This document shows positions 14,915-24,031 of a DNA stretch of 64,000 bases, piece by piece (within the stretch, counting starts at the first letter, position 1; the number at the start of each line of letters is the position of its first letter). The DNA comes from Phycisphaeraceae bacterium (GTDB lineage: Bacteria > Planctomycetota > Phycisphaerae > Phycisphaerales > UBA1924): contig JAHBXC010000002.1 of the NCBI GenBank assembly GCA_019636675.1, positions 186,001-250,000 of the forward strand, read 5' to 3'. The notes below the pieces were generated by a model. It searched no databases, had not been told where the DNA came from, and worked only from the letters and a program-made list of their open reading frames with translations. Both the position numbers and the translations under genes were made by a program.

Positions 14915-16177
14915 TCAGATCTGGTAGTGGGCCGGGTCAATGGTCTGCTCGACGCCGTTCGCGGCGGCCCTTGCAGCGTGGATAGCCACGACCGTCGCGC
15001 GCAGCCCGTCGGCGGCGTTGCAGACCGCGGGCTTGCCCTCGCGCACGCTCGCGACGAAGTCCGACAGCGAGTAGTACAGGGGCGGGTTCGGGAGGCCGAC
15101 GCCCTCCTTGAGTTTGCCCTGGGAGGCGAGTTTCGTCGCGTCGGCGATCAGCGTGATGCCCTCCTCGTTGTGGAACTGCTGGCGGTTCGCGTAGACCTCC
15201 CAGCCCTGCGTGGGCGCGTCGGCCTCCTTGAACATCCACGCGGCGGTCCACGCGAGCTTGATCGCCGCGTTGCTGCCTCGCAGGATCTCATGCCGCCCCT
15301 CGAAGGAGTTCGCGAGCGACGCCTGGTGGTGCATGTACAGCCCGCGGTCGAATCGAAGCGTGTTGAAGGTGGTGTCGAGCACGCTGCGCCCGTCGTCGTG
15401 GAGCATCACCCCGCCGCCGCCGACCACCGAGGTCGGGAAGCGGTCCGTGTACCACAGCGCCACATCGAACTGGTGCACGCCGAACTCGCCGGGCAGGCCG
15501 AGCGAGACCTCGGGGTCGAGCCGCCAGTTCACGGCGCGCTCGCGCGCCGGGTTGGGAGAGGGGAACCGCCACGAGGTCTTCTGGAAGTGCTGCGCCTCGA
15601 TCGCGACCGCGTCGCGCACCGAGTCCGAGCGATAGAACGACCTCGCGAGCTGGTAGATCGGGTTCGAGCGCGCCTCGAGCCCCGACGCGAAGACGAGCGC
15701 CGGCGCGTTCTTTGACGCCAGCGCGATCGCGCGGGCGTCCTCGAGCGTGTGCGCCAGGGGCGCCTCGCAGTAGACATGCCTGCCGGCGCTGAGCGCGTCG
15801 GTCGCGATCTGGCGGTGCAGGTGCGTGGGCGTCGCGACGATGACCGCCTTCGCGTCGGGCGAGCCGTCGAGCATCGCGCGGTGATCGGTGTAGCCCTTCG
15901 CGCCCTGCACCCGCCGCACGCCGGCGTTCATGCGCGACTCGTCGTCGTCGCAGACCGCGACGACGCGCACGCCCTCGATCTTCGCGAGTTCGCCGAGGAT
16001 GGCCCTGCCCTGTCGCCCGGCGCCCACGAGCGCGACGCCGAGCGGGGCGCCGCCCCCGCCCCCGCCCCCGGCCGCGGCCTGCTGCGCCGCGAGGGCGTCG
16101 AGGTTCGGAACGATCGCGAACGCCGCGAGGGCGCCGGCGCTCTGGATGAGGAATTCGCGTCTGCTCTGCTCGGTCAT
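14915..16177 (-). CDS. Tat-exported Gfo/Idh/MocA oxidoreductase with CEAP variant motif
   Basis: This 420-residue protein has a twin-arginine signal (SRREFLIQSAGALAAFA), a Gly-rich linker, a Rossmann start (LGVALVGAGRQGRAI) and the strand with VIVATPTHLH. The usual EKP motif reads CEAPLA, so the lysine normally involved in catalysis is Ala. The C-terminal half contains LPGEFGVHQFDVALWY, the region of the catalytic Asp/His pair. It may therefore be catalytically altered or have a structural partner role. The adjacent ApbE-like gene lies upstream on the same strand and overlaps it by ATGA (16174-16177). Confidence 0.8.
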   Translation of the reverse strand: MTEQSRREFLIQSAGALAAFAIVPNLDALAAQQAAAGGGGGGGAPLGVALVGAGRQGRAILGELAKIEGVRVVAVCDDDESRMNAGVRRVQGAKGYTDHRAMLDGSPDAKAVIVATPTHLHRQIATDALSAGRHVYCEAPLAHTLEDARAIALASKNAPALVFASGLEARSNPIYQLARSFYRSDSVRDAVAIEAQHFQKTSWRFPSPNPARERAVNWRLDPEVSLGLPGEFGVHQFDVALWYTDRFPTSVVGGGGVMLHDDGRSVLDTTFNTLRFDRGLYMHHQASLANSFEGRHEILRGSNAAIKLAWTAAWMFKEADAPTQGWEVYANRQQFHNEEGITLIADATKLASQGKLKEGVGLPNPPLYYSLSDFVASVREGKPAVCNAADGLRATVVAIHAARAAANGVEQTIDPAHYQI

Positions 16178-16995
16178 GCCGCCTCCGAAGCGGGTGAGAA
16201 GTGGATGCCGTGGGTTGTCCAGCCCTGCCCGTCGTGCACGCCGGTGCGCACACGCGCCGGCGCGGTCTCGGGCCTGCCCCCGAGCACGACGAGCGCCGTC
16301 GCCCAGGCGTCTGCCTCGGCGCACTCCGGGCCGATCGCCAGCGCGGTGTCCGCGCCACGCGAGGATGTCGAGTCCGTGGGATCGAGGATGTGCGACCACT
16401 CGCCCTCGGCCCGCCCGCGCGGGGCGGACACGCACAGCGACTCGTTCGCGAGACTCACCGCCTCGACGCCGCGCGCGCTGCGCACCCCGATCGTGCGCGG
16501 CGAATCGCCGATCACGATCACGCCGCTCGTCCCGGCGTGCAGCAACGCAGAGCCGACGCCGTGGTCGCGCAGCCGGCCCGCCGCGCGGTCGAGCGCGAAC
16601 CCCTTGGCCACGCCCCCCAGGTCGAGCCGGACGCCCGTGCGCGCGAACCGGACCGAGCGTGAGGCGTCGTCCAGCGCGACCAGCGAGGCCCAGCCGGCCG
16701 CCTCCCCGTTGGTCTCGACCGTCGGGTCGAACGCGCCGGCCGACTCACGGTGGACGCGGTCGCACAGGGCGAGCAGCGAGAACAGGTCGTCGTCGAGCGC
16801 GACGGCGCGCGACGACGCCTCGCGGTTGAGGTGCGAGAGGAACGAGTGGGCCTGATACAGCGAGAGCCGCTCGTGCCAGTGCAGGATCTCGTCGATGGCC
16901 TCTTCGCCCACGGCGCGCAGCGCGGGCGTTTCCGGCCCGTCGAGGGCCAGCTCGACCCGTGTCCCGAGCGCGTTGGTGGCGAGCAGCAGCGTCAT
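16174..16995 (-). CDS. apbE: ApbE-like FAD:protein FMN transferase
   Basis: This 273-residue protein has the ApbE fold: LSLYQAHSFLSHLNREA near the N-terminus, SAGAFDPTVE, the conserved LDLGGVAKGFALDRAA, and AEADAWATALVVLG carrying the metal-binding Asp. The usual GG-D-x-x-x-x-G loop is degenerate (HAGTSGVIVIG). No signal peptide is evident, whereas ApbE is often an exported lipoprotein, so its site of action is uncertain. ApbE moves FMN from FAD onto a Thr of a target flavoprotein; no classical target (RnfG/NqrC-like) is visible in the window. It is bounded by a 4-bp overlap downstream and a 7-bp gap to the upstream dehydrogenase gene. Confidence 0.75.
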   Translation of the reverse strand: MTLLLATNALGTRVELALDGPETPALRAVGEEAIDEILHWHERLSLYQAHSFLSHLNREASSRAVALDDDLFSLLALCDRVHRESAGAFDPTVETNGEAAGWASLVALDDASRSVRFARTGVRLDLGGVAKGFALDRAAGRLRDHGVGSALLHAGTSGVIVIGDSPRTIGVRSARGVEAVSLANESLCVSAPRGRAEGEWSHILDPTDSTSSRGADTALAIGPECAEADAWATALVVLGGRPETAPARVRTGVHDGQGWTTHGIHFSPASEAA

Positions 16996-17002
16996 TCGTC
17001 GT

Positions 17003-18352
17003 TCACAGCCGCCGAGCCGTCATGGTGCGCGGGTCGAACGCGAACGCGCCGCCCTCCCACATAGAACGCGTCGCGAGGTCGACCATGACCATGACCTTGG
17101 TTCCCTGCTCGATGTCGCTGTCGGGCTGGGCACGGGTTCGCACGCACTCGATGAACTTCATGCGGTGCAGGTCCTGGTCGTTGCCGATGTCGGGGCAGAT
17201 CACGGTCTCCTCGTCGAGGTCGTCGGCGTAGATGCGCTCGGGGCGCATCACGCAGTTTCGCCCGCCCAGATAGATGTTGCCCTTGTGGCCCCGGATCATC
17301 GTCTCGAGGCCGACCTCGTTGCAGGTCGAGCCGGCGAGCACCATGGTCTGGCCGTCCTCGAACTCGATGGTGATGTTGACCTGGTCGTGGTTCTCCATCG
17401 CCTTGTCGACGAGGTGGCCCCCGGTCGCGACGACGCGCGTGGGCCAGCCCGGCTCGATCGCGACGAGCATCGGCGTCATCACGTGCACGAGCAGGTCTCC
17501 CAGGATGCCGGTGGAATACTTCTTGTAGCGGCGCCAGCGCGCGAACACGAGCGGGTCCCATTTCGCCGGGCCCAGCGGGCCGCACCACTCGTCCCAGTCC
17601 AGGTTCACGCCGGGCTGCCAGTTCGGGTCGAGCCCGTAGTAGTTCCACTCCCCGTCCTTCGAGTTGCGACAGTACGAGGTCTGGCTCGAGACGACGGTCC
17701 CGATCGTGCCGTCCTCGATCATCTTCCTCGCCGCGTGGTACTTGGGCAGGTTGGTCATCTGGGTGCCGACCTGCAGGCGCAGGTCGGGGTTGGCCTGCAC
17801 GACGCGCCGGAGGCGCAGCGCCTCGTTCAGGTGCAGGGTCATGGGCTTTTCGAGGTAGACATCCTTGCCGGCGAGCAGCGCGTCGGTGGCGTGCTTCTCG
17901 TGCCAGTGCTCGGGCGACGCGATGAGGACGGCGTGGACATCGGGTCGAGTCAGCAGCTCGCGGTAGTCGCGCGTCGCCTGCACCTCGACGCCCGGCTGCC
18001 CATCGCGGCAGCGCTTCGCGGCGCGGTCGAGGTGCGACTGGCACACATCCGCGACGCCCACGATGCGCACATTCATCTTGTTCTGCTTCGTCAGTGAGAT
18101 GAACGCGTCGCAGTGGCCCGTGCCCATGCCGCCGGTCCCGATGACGACCATGCGCACCGGCTCGCTGTCCTTCAGGGGCGTCCGCGCCTTCGCGCGCGGC
18201 GCCGGGCCGGAGAGGGACGCGCCCGCAGAGTCCGACGACGCGCACGCCGAGAGCAGCGCCCCGGTGCTCGCGAGCCCGGCGGCGGCGGCCAGCACGAAGC
18301 CGCGACGGGAAGGATCGATCGGTGAGTTCTGGTGGTCGTGACGGTCGGGCAT
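17003..18352 (-). CDS. Tat-exported Gfo/Idh/MocA oxidoreductase
   Basis: This 449-residue protein has a twin-arginine signal ([20 protein letters not shown]) ending in a lipobox-like LSAC, a Rossmann fingerprint ([19 protein letters not shown]), the cofactor strand [14 protein letters not shown], and the canonical motif VYLEKPMTL. The C-terminal half contains [12 protein letters not shown] and the long loop typical of the planctomycete/Bacteroidetes secreted branch. It should oxidise a sugar or glycoside in the periplasm with tightly bound NAD. ATG 18352 has GGAGGAG 7 bases upstream. Spacing to ApbE is 7 bp. Confidence 0.85.
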   Translation of the reverse strand: MPDRHDHQNSPIDPSRRGFVLAAAAGLASTGALLSACASSDSAGASLSGPAPRAKARTPLKDSEPVRMVVIGTGGMGTGHCDAFISLTKQNKMNVRIVGVADVCQSHLDRAAKRCRDGQPGVEVQATRDYRELLTRPDVHAVLIASPEHWHEKHATDALLAGKDVYLEKPMTLHLNEALRLRRVVQANPDLRLQVGTQMTNLPKYHAARKMIEDGTIGTVVSSQTSYCRNSKDGEWNYYGLDPNWQPGVNLDWDEWCGPLGPAKWDPLVFARWRRYKKYSTGILGDLLVHVMTPMLVAIEPGWPTRVVATGGHLVDKAMENHDQVNITIEFEDGQTMVLAGSTCNEVGLETMIRGHKGNIYLGGRNCVMRPERIYADDLDEETVICPDIGNDQDLHRMKFIECVRTRAQPDSDIEQGTKVMVMVDLATRSMWEGGAFAFDPRTMTARRL

Positions 18353-18385
18353 GGTCGCTCCTCCGAAGGGACGGGCGTGGAATGG

Positions 18386-19765
18386 TCAGGACGCTGCGGC
18401 GTGGGTGGGGGAAGGGACTGGCGTTTCCGGGATCGGCGTGGGCATGCCGCGACGAGGGCTGCGCCGCGGATAGAACGCGACCAAGACCGCGAAGCACGCG
18501 AGTGCGCCCCACATGGGATACGAGAACAGTCTCGTGTAGTCGAGGGCGCCGCTCTCGGTTGTCGCGAGGTCCGCGACATACCCTGCGACCTTGCTCCCCA
18601 CGATGATCCCGATCCCGAAGAGGATGAGACTGAACAGCGACTGCGCGCTGGCGCGCACATCGGGCGTGGTTTCCTCGTCGACCACCATGAAGGCGATGAA
18701 CACGAAGCAGCCGAAGCACAACCCGTGCATCGCGATGCCCAGCACGAGGATCGCGACGGGCGCGATCCCGGTCGAGGCGGCGATGGGGTCGACGTACGCG
18801 AAGAGCGCCATGCGCGCCGCGTAGGCGAGGATGCCGATCCCGAGGAGCGACTTGCGCGAGAGTTTCAGGGCGACGACGGGCATCGCGGCGAGAACCATGA
18901 TCTCGGCGATCTGGCCGATGGTCATCAGCCCGCCGCCCCCGACGCCGAAGACGCTGTTGATGGTCGAGGCGGCGCGGACCTGGAACTGTCCGAGGAAGCT
19001 CGCGGTGTGCACGAAGTAGAACTGATGGATGCACGAGATCGGGATCGCGAGCAGGAACAGCATCAGCAGGGGGTTGAAACGGATCTGCGAGAGGGCCTTC
19101 ACCGTGGCGTTCTTCTTCTCGGCGCGCACGGGCGGGGTCTTCGGCAGCGTGAAGCAGTACACGCCCATCGCGATCCCGAGGATCGCGCTGAGACGGAACG
19201 CGTCGGCCATGCCGGCGGCCTGCGTCGCGAGCACCGTCGCGGCGTCGACATCCACCGGCGTGTGCCTGCGCAGCAGCCACTGCCCGATGCCGATGCCCAC
19301 GAGCACCCAGCCCACCGTGCCCCACAGACGCACCTTGCCGAAGTCGCGATCGCGGTTGGCCAGGTTGTGGAACGACAGCGAGTTGGCGAGGGAGAGGGTC
19401 GGGGAATAGATGAGCGAGTAGGCGAGCGAGAAGGCGAGGAAAGCGTAATAGGTCTCGAGCCGGGCGAGTTGCCAGACGAGCACGCCCCCGAGGATGTGGC
19501 TGATCCCCAGGAGCTTCTCGGTCGAGAACCAGCGGTCGGCGATCTGCCCGGCGATGAAGGGCGCGAAGATCGCGCCCAGCGCGCCGACGGCGAACATGTC
19601 CCCGATCTGCCCCGGCGTGAACCCTCGGTGCGTGCTGAGGAAGGGCCACAGCAGCGGCAGCCACGCGCCCCAGATCGCGTACTGCAGCAGCATCATCACG
19701 CTGAGGCGCGTGCGCACGAAGGGCGGCGCAACCGTGGGGCCGGGCGAGGGTTGGGGCTGGGACAT
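18386..19765 (-). CDS. MFS permease, nucleoside:H+ symporter-like
   Basis: This 459-residue membrane protein has about 12 hydrophobic segments. The N-terminal [20 protein letters not shown] and [33 protein letters not shown] match the NupG/XapB-like symporter branch (PF03825) of the major facilitator superfamily. It probably imports a nucleoside, sugar or the product of the neighbouring periplasmic enzymes. ATG 19765 has AGGAG with a 5-base spacer. It lies 33 bp upstream of the dehydrogenase gene on the same strand and is divergent from the TIM-barrel gene at 19871. Confidence 0.8.
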   Translation of the reverse strand: MSQPQPSPGPTVAPPFVRTRLSVMMLLQYAIWGAWLPLLWPFLSTHRGFTPGQIGDMFAVGALGAIFAPFIAGQIADRWFSTEKLLGISHILGGVLVWQLARLETYYAFLAFSLAYSLIYSPTLSLANSLSFHNLANRDRDFGKVRLWGTVGWVLVGIGIGQWLLRRHTPVDVDAATVLATQAAGMADAFRLSAILGIAMGVYCFTLPKTPPVRAEKKNATVKALSQIRFNPLLMLFLLAIPISCIHQFYFVHTASFLGQFQVRAASTINSVFGVGGGGLMTIGQIAEIMVLAAMPVVALKLSRKSLLGIGILAYAARMALFAYVDPIAASTGIAPVAILVLGIAMHGLCFGCFVFIAFMVVDEETTPDVRASAQSLFSLILFGIGIIVGSKVAGYVADLATTESGALDYTRLFSYPMWGALACFAVLVAFYPRRSPRRGMPTPIPETPVPSPTHAAAS

Positions 19766-19870
19766 ACCGCTCCTGCTCGAAGGCGTGGTGAGCGGGCCAG
19801 TGTACAGTACCTTCCGAGGATTGCAGCCCCCTTTCCCGTCGCTCGGCCAGAACCGAGGAGCCCCGCGAAT

Positions 19871-20866
19871 ATGCAGCGACCTGTGACCCTGTTCACCGGC
19901 CAGTGGGCCGACCTCCCCCTCGAACAGATCGCCCGACTGACCGGCGGGTGGGGGTACGACGGGCTCGAGCTCGCGTGCTGGGGTGACCACTTCGATGTCC
20001 GTCGCGCCCTCGCCGAGAAGTCCTACTGCGACGAGCGCAAACAGCTCCTCGCGAGGCACGGCCAGAAGGTCTGGGCGATCAGCAACCACCTCGTGGGCCA
20101 GTGCGTCTGCGACGCGATCGACGAGCGACACCGCTCCATCGTCCCCGACCATGTCTGGGGCGACGGCCAGCCCGAGGGCGTCAAACGGCGCGCCGCCGAG
20201 GAGATGATGAACACCGCCCGGGCCGCGGCCCGGCTGGGCGTGAGCGTCGTCAACGGGTTCACCGGCTCATCGATCTGGCCCATGCTCTACTTCTTCCCGC
20301 CCACGCCGGCCTCGATGATCGACCGGGGCTACCAGGACTTCGCCGACCGGTGGGGGCCCATCCTCGATGTGTATAAGACGGAAGGCGTCCGGTTCGCGCT
20401 CGAGGTCCACCCGTCCGAGATCGCGTACGACTTCGTCACCGCCCGGCGCACGCTCGACGCCGTCGACAACCGCCCGGAATTCGGCTTCAACTTCGACCCC
20501 TCGCACTTCCACTGGCAGGGCATGGACCCGGCGGCGTTCGTCGACGCCTTCCCCGATCGCATCTACCACTGCCACATGAAGGACGCGAGCGTGCATCAGG
20601 ACGGGCGCTCGTCGATCCTCGGGGGGCACCTCCAGTTCGGACACCCGGCGCGCGCGTGGGACTTCCGCTCGCCCGGGCGGGGACAGGTCGATTTCGAGCG
20701 CGTGATCCGCGCGCTCAACCGCGCGAGCTACGCCGGACCGCTCTCGGTGGAGTGGGAAGACCCGGACATGTCGCGCGAGCACGGCGCCGCCGAGGCGGTC
20801 GGGTTCGTGCGCGACCTGCAGTTCCCCTCGGCGTCGTCGGCGTTCGACAGCGCCTTCGCCGAATGA
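19871..20866 (+). CDS. Sugar phosphate isomerase/epimerase-like TIM barrel (cytoplasmic)
   Basis: This 331-residue protein is a PF01261 barrel without signal peptide: [71 protein letters not shown] (Glu, His), [24 protein letters not shown] (His-x-Lys-Asp) and [10 protein letters not shown] (terminal Glu). All expected metal ligands are seen. It is followed by a Gfo/Idh/MocA gene, as in the pair at 10619-12483, and is divergent from the permease. GAGGAG lies about 11 bases upstream of ATG 19871. Confidence 0.8.
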   Translation: MQRPVTLFTGQWADLPLEQIARLTGGWGYDGLELACWGDHFDVRRALAEKSYCDERKQLLARHGQKVWAISNHLVGQCVCDAIDERHRSIVPDHVWGDGQPEGVKRRAAEEMMNTARAAARLGVSVVNGFTGSSIWPMLYFFPPTPASMIDRGYQDFADRWGPILDVYKTEGVRFALEVHPSEIAYDFVTARRTLDAVDNRPEFGFNFDPSHFHWQGMDPAAFVDAFPDRIYHCHMKDASVHQDGRSSILGGHLQFGHPARAWDFRSPGRGQVDFERVIRALNRASYAGPLSVEWEDPDMSREHGAAEAVGFVRDLQFPSASSAFDSAFAE

Positions 20867-20886
20867 GCCGGAGAAAGGAGTCTCGC

Positions 20887-22038
20887 GTGCGCGACCGTGT
20901 TCGGCTCGGGATGGTGGGGGGTGGTCAGGGCGCCTTCATCGGCGCGGTGCACCGCGCCGCCGCCACTCTCGACGGGGTGTACGACTTCTGCGCCGGCGCG
21001 CTGTCGGGAGAGCCGGAGCGATCGCGCGCCTCAGGCCTCGCGCTCGGCCTCTCGGCGCAGCGGAGTTACGGGAGTTGGCGCGAGATGCTCGACGCCGAGA
21101 CGCGCCGCCCGGCGCACGAACGGGTCGAGGTCGTCTCCGTCGTGACGCCCAACTTCACGCACCACGAGATCGCCCGCGCGTTCATCGACGCCGGGTTCCA
21201 TGTCATCATCGATAAGCCGATGACGACGACGGTCGATCAGGCGCGCGACCTGGTCGAGGCGGTCGAGCGCGCGGGCGTGGTCGGCGCCGTGACCTACACC
21301 TATTCGGGATACCCGATGGTGCGTCACGCGAGGGAGCTGGTGCGCTCGCACGCGATCGGCGTCGTGCGCCGGGTCTGCGTCGAGTACCACCAGGGCTGGC
21401 TCTCGACCGACCTCGAATCGACGGGGCAGAAGCAGGCGTCGTGGCGCACCGACCCCGCGCTCGCCGGGGCCGGCGGCGCGATCGGCGACATCGGCACCCA
21501 CGCGGCCCACCTGCTCGAGTTCGTCACCGGGCTGCGCATCGAGGCGGTCTGCGCCGATCTCTCGGCGTTCGTGCCCGGGCGGCGCGTCGACGACGACGCC
21601 GCGGCGATCCTCAAGCTGTCGGGGGGCGCCCGCGCCACGCTGAGCGCGTCGCAGATCTGCGTGGGCGAAGAGAACAACCTGTCCATCCGCGTCTATGGCG
21701 AGACTGGCTCGCTCGCGTGGCGCCAGGAGGCGCCCGACCTGCTCGAGGTGCGCACGCTGGACGGCGACCGGCGCACCCTCACGCGAGGCATGGCTTCGCT
21801 CAGCCCCGCCGCGACCCGCGCGACGCGCCTGCCCACCGGGCACCCGGAGGGGTTCATCGAGGCGCTTGCGAACATCTATAAGGATGTCGGGGAGGCGATC
21901 CTCTCCCGTCGCGAGGGGGCCAGCGAGCCGGCGCCGCCGCTCATTCCGCTCGTCAGAGACGGACTCCGGGGCGTCGAATTCGTCGAATGCATGCTGTCCA
22001 GCGCCCGCGCGGGCTGCTGGACAACCTGGCCCCGCTGA
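20887..22038 (+). CDS. Gfo/Idh/MocA-family oxidoreductase (cytoplasmic)
   Basis: This 383-residue protein has the fingerprint RLGMVGGGQGAFIGAVH, a cofactor strand VVSVVTPNFTHHEIA, the motif VIIDKPMTTT (DKP, lysine present) and GGAIGDIGTHAAHL near the catalytic His. The GTG at 20887 is chosen because AAAGGAG ends 6 bases before it; an in-frame ATG at 20863 would overlap the preceding stop as ATGA but has no ribosome site. It probably works with the preceding TIM barrel on an imported sugar. Its TG-rich C-terminus extends to 22038, where a short gap of 31 bp leads to the secreted hydrolase. Confidence 0.8.
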   Translation: MRDRVRLGMVGGGQGAFIGAVHRAAATLDGVYDFCAGALSGEPERSRASGLALGLSAQRSYGSWREMLDAETRRPAHERVEVVSVVTPNFTHHEIARAFIDAGFHVIIDKPMTTTVDQARDLVEAVERAGVVGAVTYTYSGYPMVRHARELVRSHAIGVVRRVCVEYHQGWLSTDLESTGQKQASWRTDPALAGAGGAIGDIGTHAAHLLEFVTGLRIEAVCADLSAFVPGRRVDDDAAAILKLSGGARATLSASQICVGEENNLSIRVYGETGSLAWRQEAPDLLEVRTLDGDRRTLTRGMASLSPAATRATRLPTGHPEGFIEALANIYKDVGEAILSRREGASEPAPPLIPLVRDGLRGVEFVECMLSSARAGCWTTWPR

Positions 22039-22069
22039 CACCCACGCCCCCGGGCGGGAGAGACCCAAC

Positions 22070-23479
22070 ATGCGCTTCCTGCCTCAGCCCGTGATCCTCG
22101 CGTTCCTCCTCGCGTCGGCGTGCGCGGCGGACCTGTCAGATCCCGGCGCGTTCTTCGCCGGGCGATCCACCGTGACGGTGACACGCGCCAACGGCTCCAC
22201 TTTCAGCGCGGTGCTGTTCTACCCGGCGACCGCGCAGGGCCAGGGCGCATCGTTCGATCCCGCGGGCGCGCCCTACCCGGCGATCTCCTTCGGCCACGGG
22301 TTCCTTCAGGGGGTGGGGCAGTACCAGTCAACGCTGGAGCACCTCGCGACGCACGGCTATCTGGTCATCGCCAGCGAGTCGGAGTCGGGGCTCTCCCCGA
22401 ACCACGCGAACTTCGCCCTCGACCTCAGCCGCTGCCTGACCTGGCTCGAGCAGCAGCACGCCGACCCGGAGTCATTCCTCTTCGGCGCCGTGAACACCGG
22501 CGCGTTCGGCATGTCCGGCCACTCGATGGGCGGCGGCGCGAGCATCCTCGCGACCGCGCAGGACGCGCGCGTTCGAGCGCTCGCGAACCTCGCGGCGGCG
22601 AACACCAACCCCTCGGCGGTGAACGCCATGGCGTCCGTCACGGTCCCGTCGCGACTCATCGCGGGAGACCGCGACACCATCACCCCGGTCAAGCAGCACG
22701 GGCAGTTGATGTACAACAACGCGACCGCGCCGAAGCAGCTCCCGCTGATCCTGGGCGGGTTTCACTGCGGCTTCACCGACGCCTCGTTCCTGTTCTGTGA
22801 TTCCGGGACGATCAGCCGCGCGCAGCAGCTCGCGGTCACGCGCCGACTGCTCACCGAGTTCTTCGATCTGCATTTGAAGGGAGACCAGTCGAGGTGGGCA
22901 TCGGTCTGGGGACCCGGCTCGGGCGAGCAATCCGACATCTCGATGACGCTCGACCCGCGCGCGTCGATCTCGCCTTGTGAGCAGATGATCGAGGTCGGCC
23001 CGGGCGGGGTCGCGACCGTCGCGTTCGCGATGGGCGCGTCCGTAGGCGGCGCAGGCGCCTACACCCTGCTGCTGGAGAACGCCCCGGGGTTCGAGAACAC
23101 GGGATGGGACACCGCCACTTTCTCGAGCAATGTCTCCGTCGGCGCCGGCCAGGCCGTGGAGTTTCACGCGACCATCGGCGCGCCCCAGTCCGCGTCGGAC
23201 GGGCAGGCGGGCGCGTGGATCATCAGCGCCCGTCGCGAGGACGACGGCGCCACGAGGGCGTGGGCGCGGATCGGCGCGACCGTGTCCTCCGACGCGCCGT
23301 GCCCGGGCGACGCGACCGGCGACGGAGTCGTGAACTTCGCCGATCTCAACGAGGTGCTCGCCTCCTTCGGGCAGAGCGGCGAGCCCGGAACGGTTCCCGG
23401 CGATCTCAACGCCGACGGCGTGGTGAACTTCAGCGATCTGAACGAGGTGCTGGCGAACTTCGGCGCTGCCTGTCGCTGA
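22070..23479 (+). CDS. Exported PETase/cutinase-like alpha/beta hydrolase with dockerin-like domain
   Basis: This 469-residue protein has a signal peptide (MRFLPQPVILAFLLASACAA) and an alpha/beta hydrolase domain of the dienelactone-hydrolase/PETase type. Visible elements are ISFGHGFLQG (oxyanion region), the nucleophile elbow GHSMGGGAS with Ser152, the acid in AGDRDTITP (Asp200 or Asp202), and the base in LGGFHCGF (His232). After an immunoglobulin-like region of about 130 residues come two dockerin-like calcium loops (GDATGDGVVNFADLN, GDLNADGVVNFSDLN). It should hydrolyse an ester outside the cytoplasm; the polyester link is a family resemblance only. GGGCGGGAG lies before the ATG. Confidence 0.75.
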   Translation: MRFLPQPVILAFLLASACAADLSDPGAFFAGRSTVTVTRANGSTFSAVLFYPATAQGQGASFDPAGAPYPAISFGHGFLQGVGQYQSTLEHLATHGYLVIASESESGLSPNHANFALDLSRCLTWLEQQHADPESFLFGAVNTGAFGMSGHSMGGGASILATAQDARVRALANLAAANTNPSAVNAMASVTVPSRLIAGDRDTITPVKQHGQLMYNNATAPKQLPLILGGFHCGFTDASFLFCDSGTISRAQQLAVTRRLLTEFFDLHLKGDQSRWASVWGPGSGEQSDISMTLDPRASISPCEQMIEVGPGGVATVAFAMGASVGGAGAYTLLLENAPGFENTGWDTATFSSNVSVGAGQAVEFHATIGAPQSASDGQAGAWIISARREDDGATRAWARIGATVSSDAPCPGDATGDGVVNFADLNEVLASFGQSGEPGTVPGDLNADGVVNFSDLNEVLANFGAACR

Positions 23480-23487
23480 CGGCGCGA

Positions 23488-23940
23488 TCACGGCAGCGAG
23501 TAGAACCCGCCTCCCGTATGTTTCAGGTCGCCGCGTTCCGCAAGCGCGATCCAGACCGCCGGGGGGAAGTCGGTGGGGGGCATGATCGCGTCGATCTCGG
23601 ACTCGCGCCCGCCTGTGAGCTGTCTGCCCCCGAGCTTCGATTCGTCGGCGAGGCGCATGACCTTCAGGCGTTTCTTGAACGCGCGCATCGCGCGCTCGAG
23701 TTCGCCTTCGGGGATGGAGGCGCCTGCGCTCGCGGGTTTCTCGGGGTTCTCGAGGCGCGCGACGATGGCGTCGAGCGACTCGGCGTTCCGCTCGGCGCAG
23801 GCGTCCGCCGCGGCGCGTTGATCGACGGGCAGGCGCGCGAGCAGGCGCTCGGCGAGCGCCCACGCTTCGTTTGATTTGGCTGGAGATCCCGGGGCGCGGA
23901 CCTCGTTCACGATCTGGCGGAGTTTCTGGACGACATTCAT
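23488..23940 (-). CDS. Conserved-looking hypothetical protein
   Basis: No family is recognised for this 150-residue soluble protein. It is helical and charged through most of its length (MNVVQKLRQIVNEVRAPG, LERAMRAFKKRLKVMRLADESKLG), and the last 40 residues (EIDAIMPPTDFPPAVWIALAERGDLKHTGGGFYSLP) look like a small winged-helix end with a final beta hairpin. It converges on the hydrolase gene, 8 bp apart. ATG 23940 is chosen over an upstream ATG at 23973 because that one lies inside the terminator stem of the next gene. Confidence 0.5.
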   Translation of the reverse strand: MNVVQKLRQIVNEVRAPGSPAKSNEAWALAERLLARLPVDQRAAADACAERNAESLDAIVARLENPEKPASAGASIPEGELERAMRAFKKRLKVMRLADESKLGGRQLTGGRESEIDAIMPPTDFPPAVWIALAERGDLKHTGGGFYSLP

Positions 23941-23962
23941 GCCGCCGCATGGTAGCACGCAC

Positions 23963-23999
23963 GAGAAAAACAACGACGGGCCCCTGAGGAGCCCGTCGT
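23963..23999 (-). terminator. Rho-independent terminator
   Basis: On the minus strand ACGACGGGC pairs with GCCCGTCGT (stem 23999-23991 with 23981-23973) and is followed by TGTTTTTCTCG. It ends the transcript of the gene at 24032-24820. Confidence 0.75.
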
Positions 24000-24031
24000 G
24001 CGCGTTCTCGTGCTGAATGAACCGGGGATGA

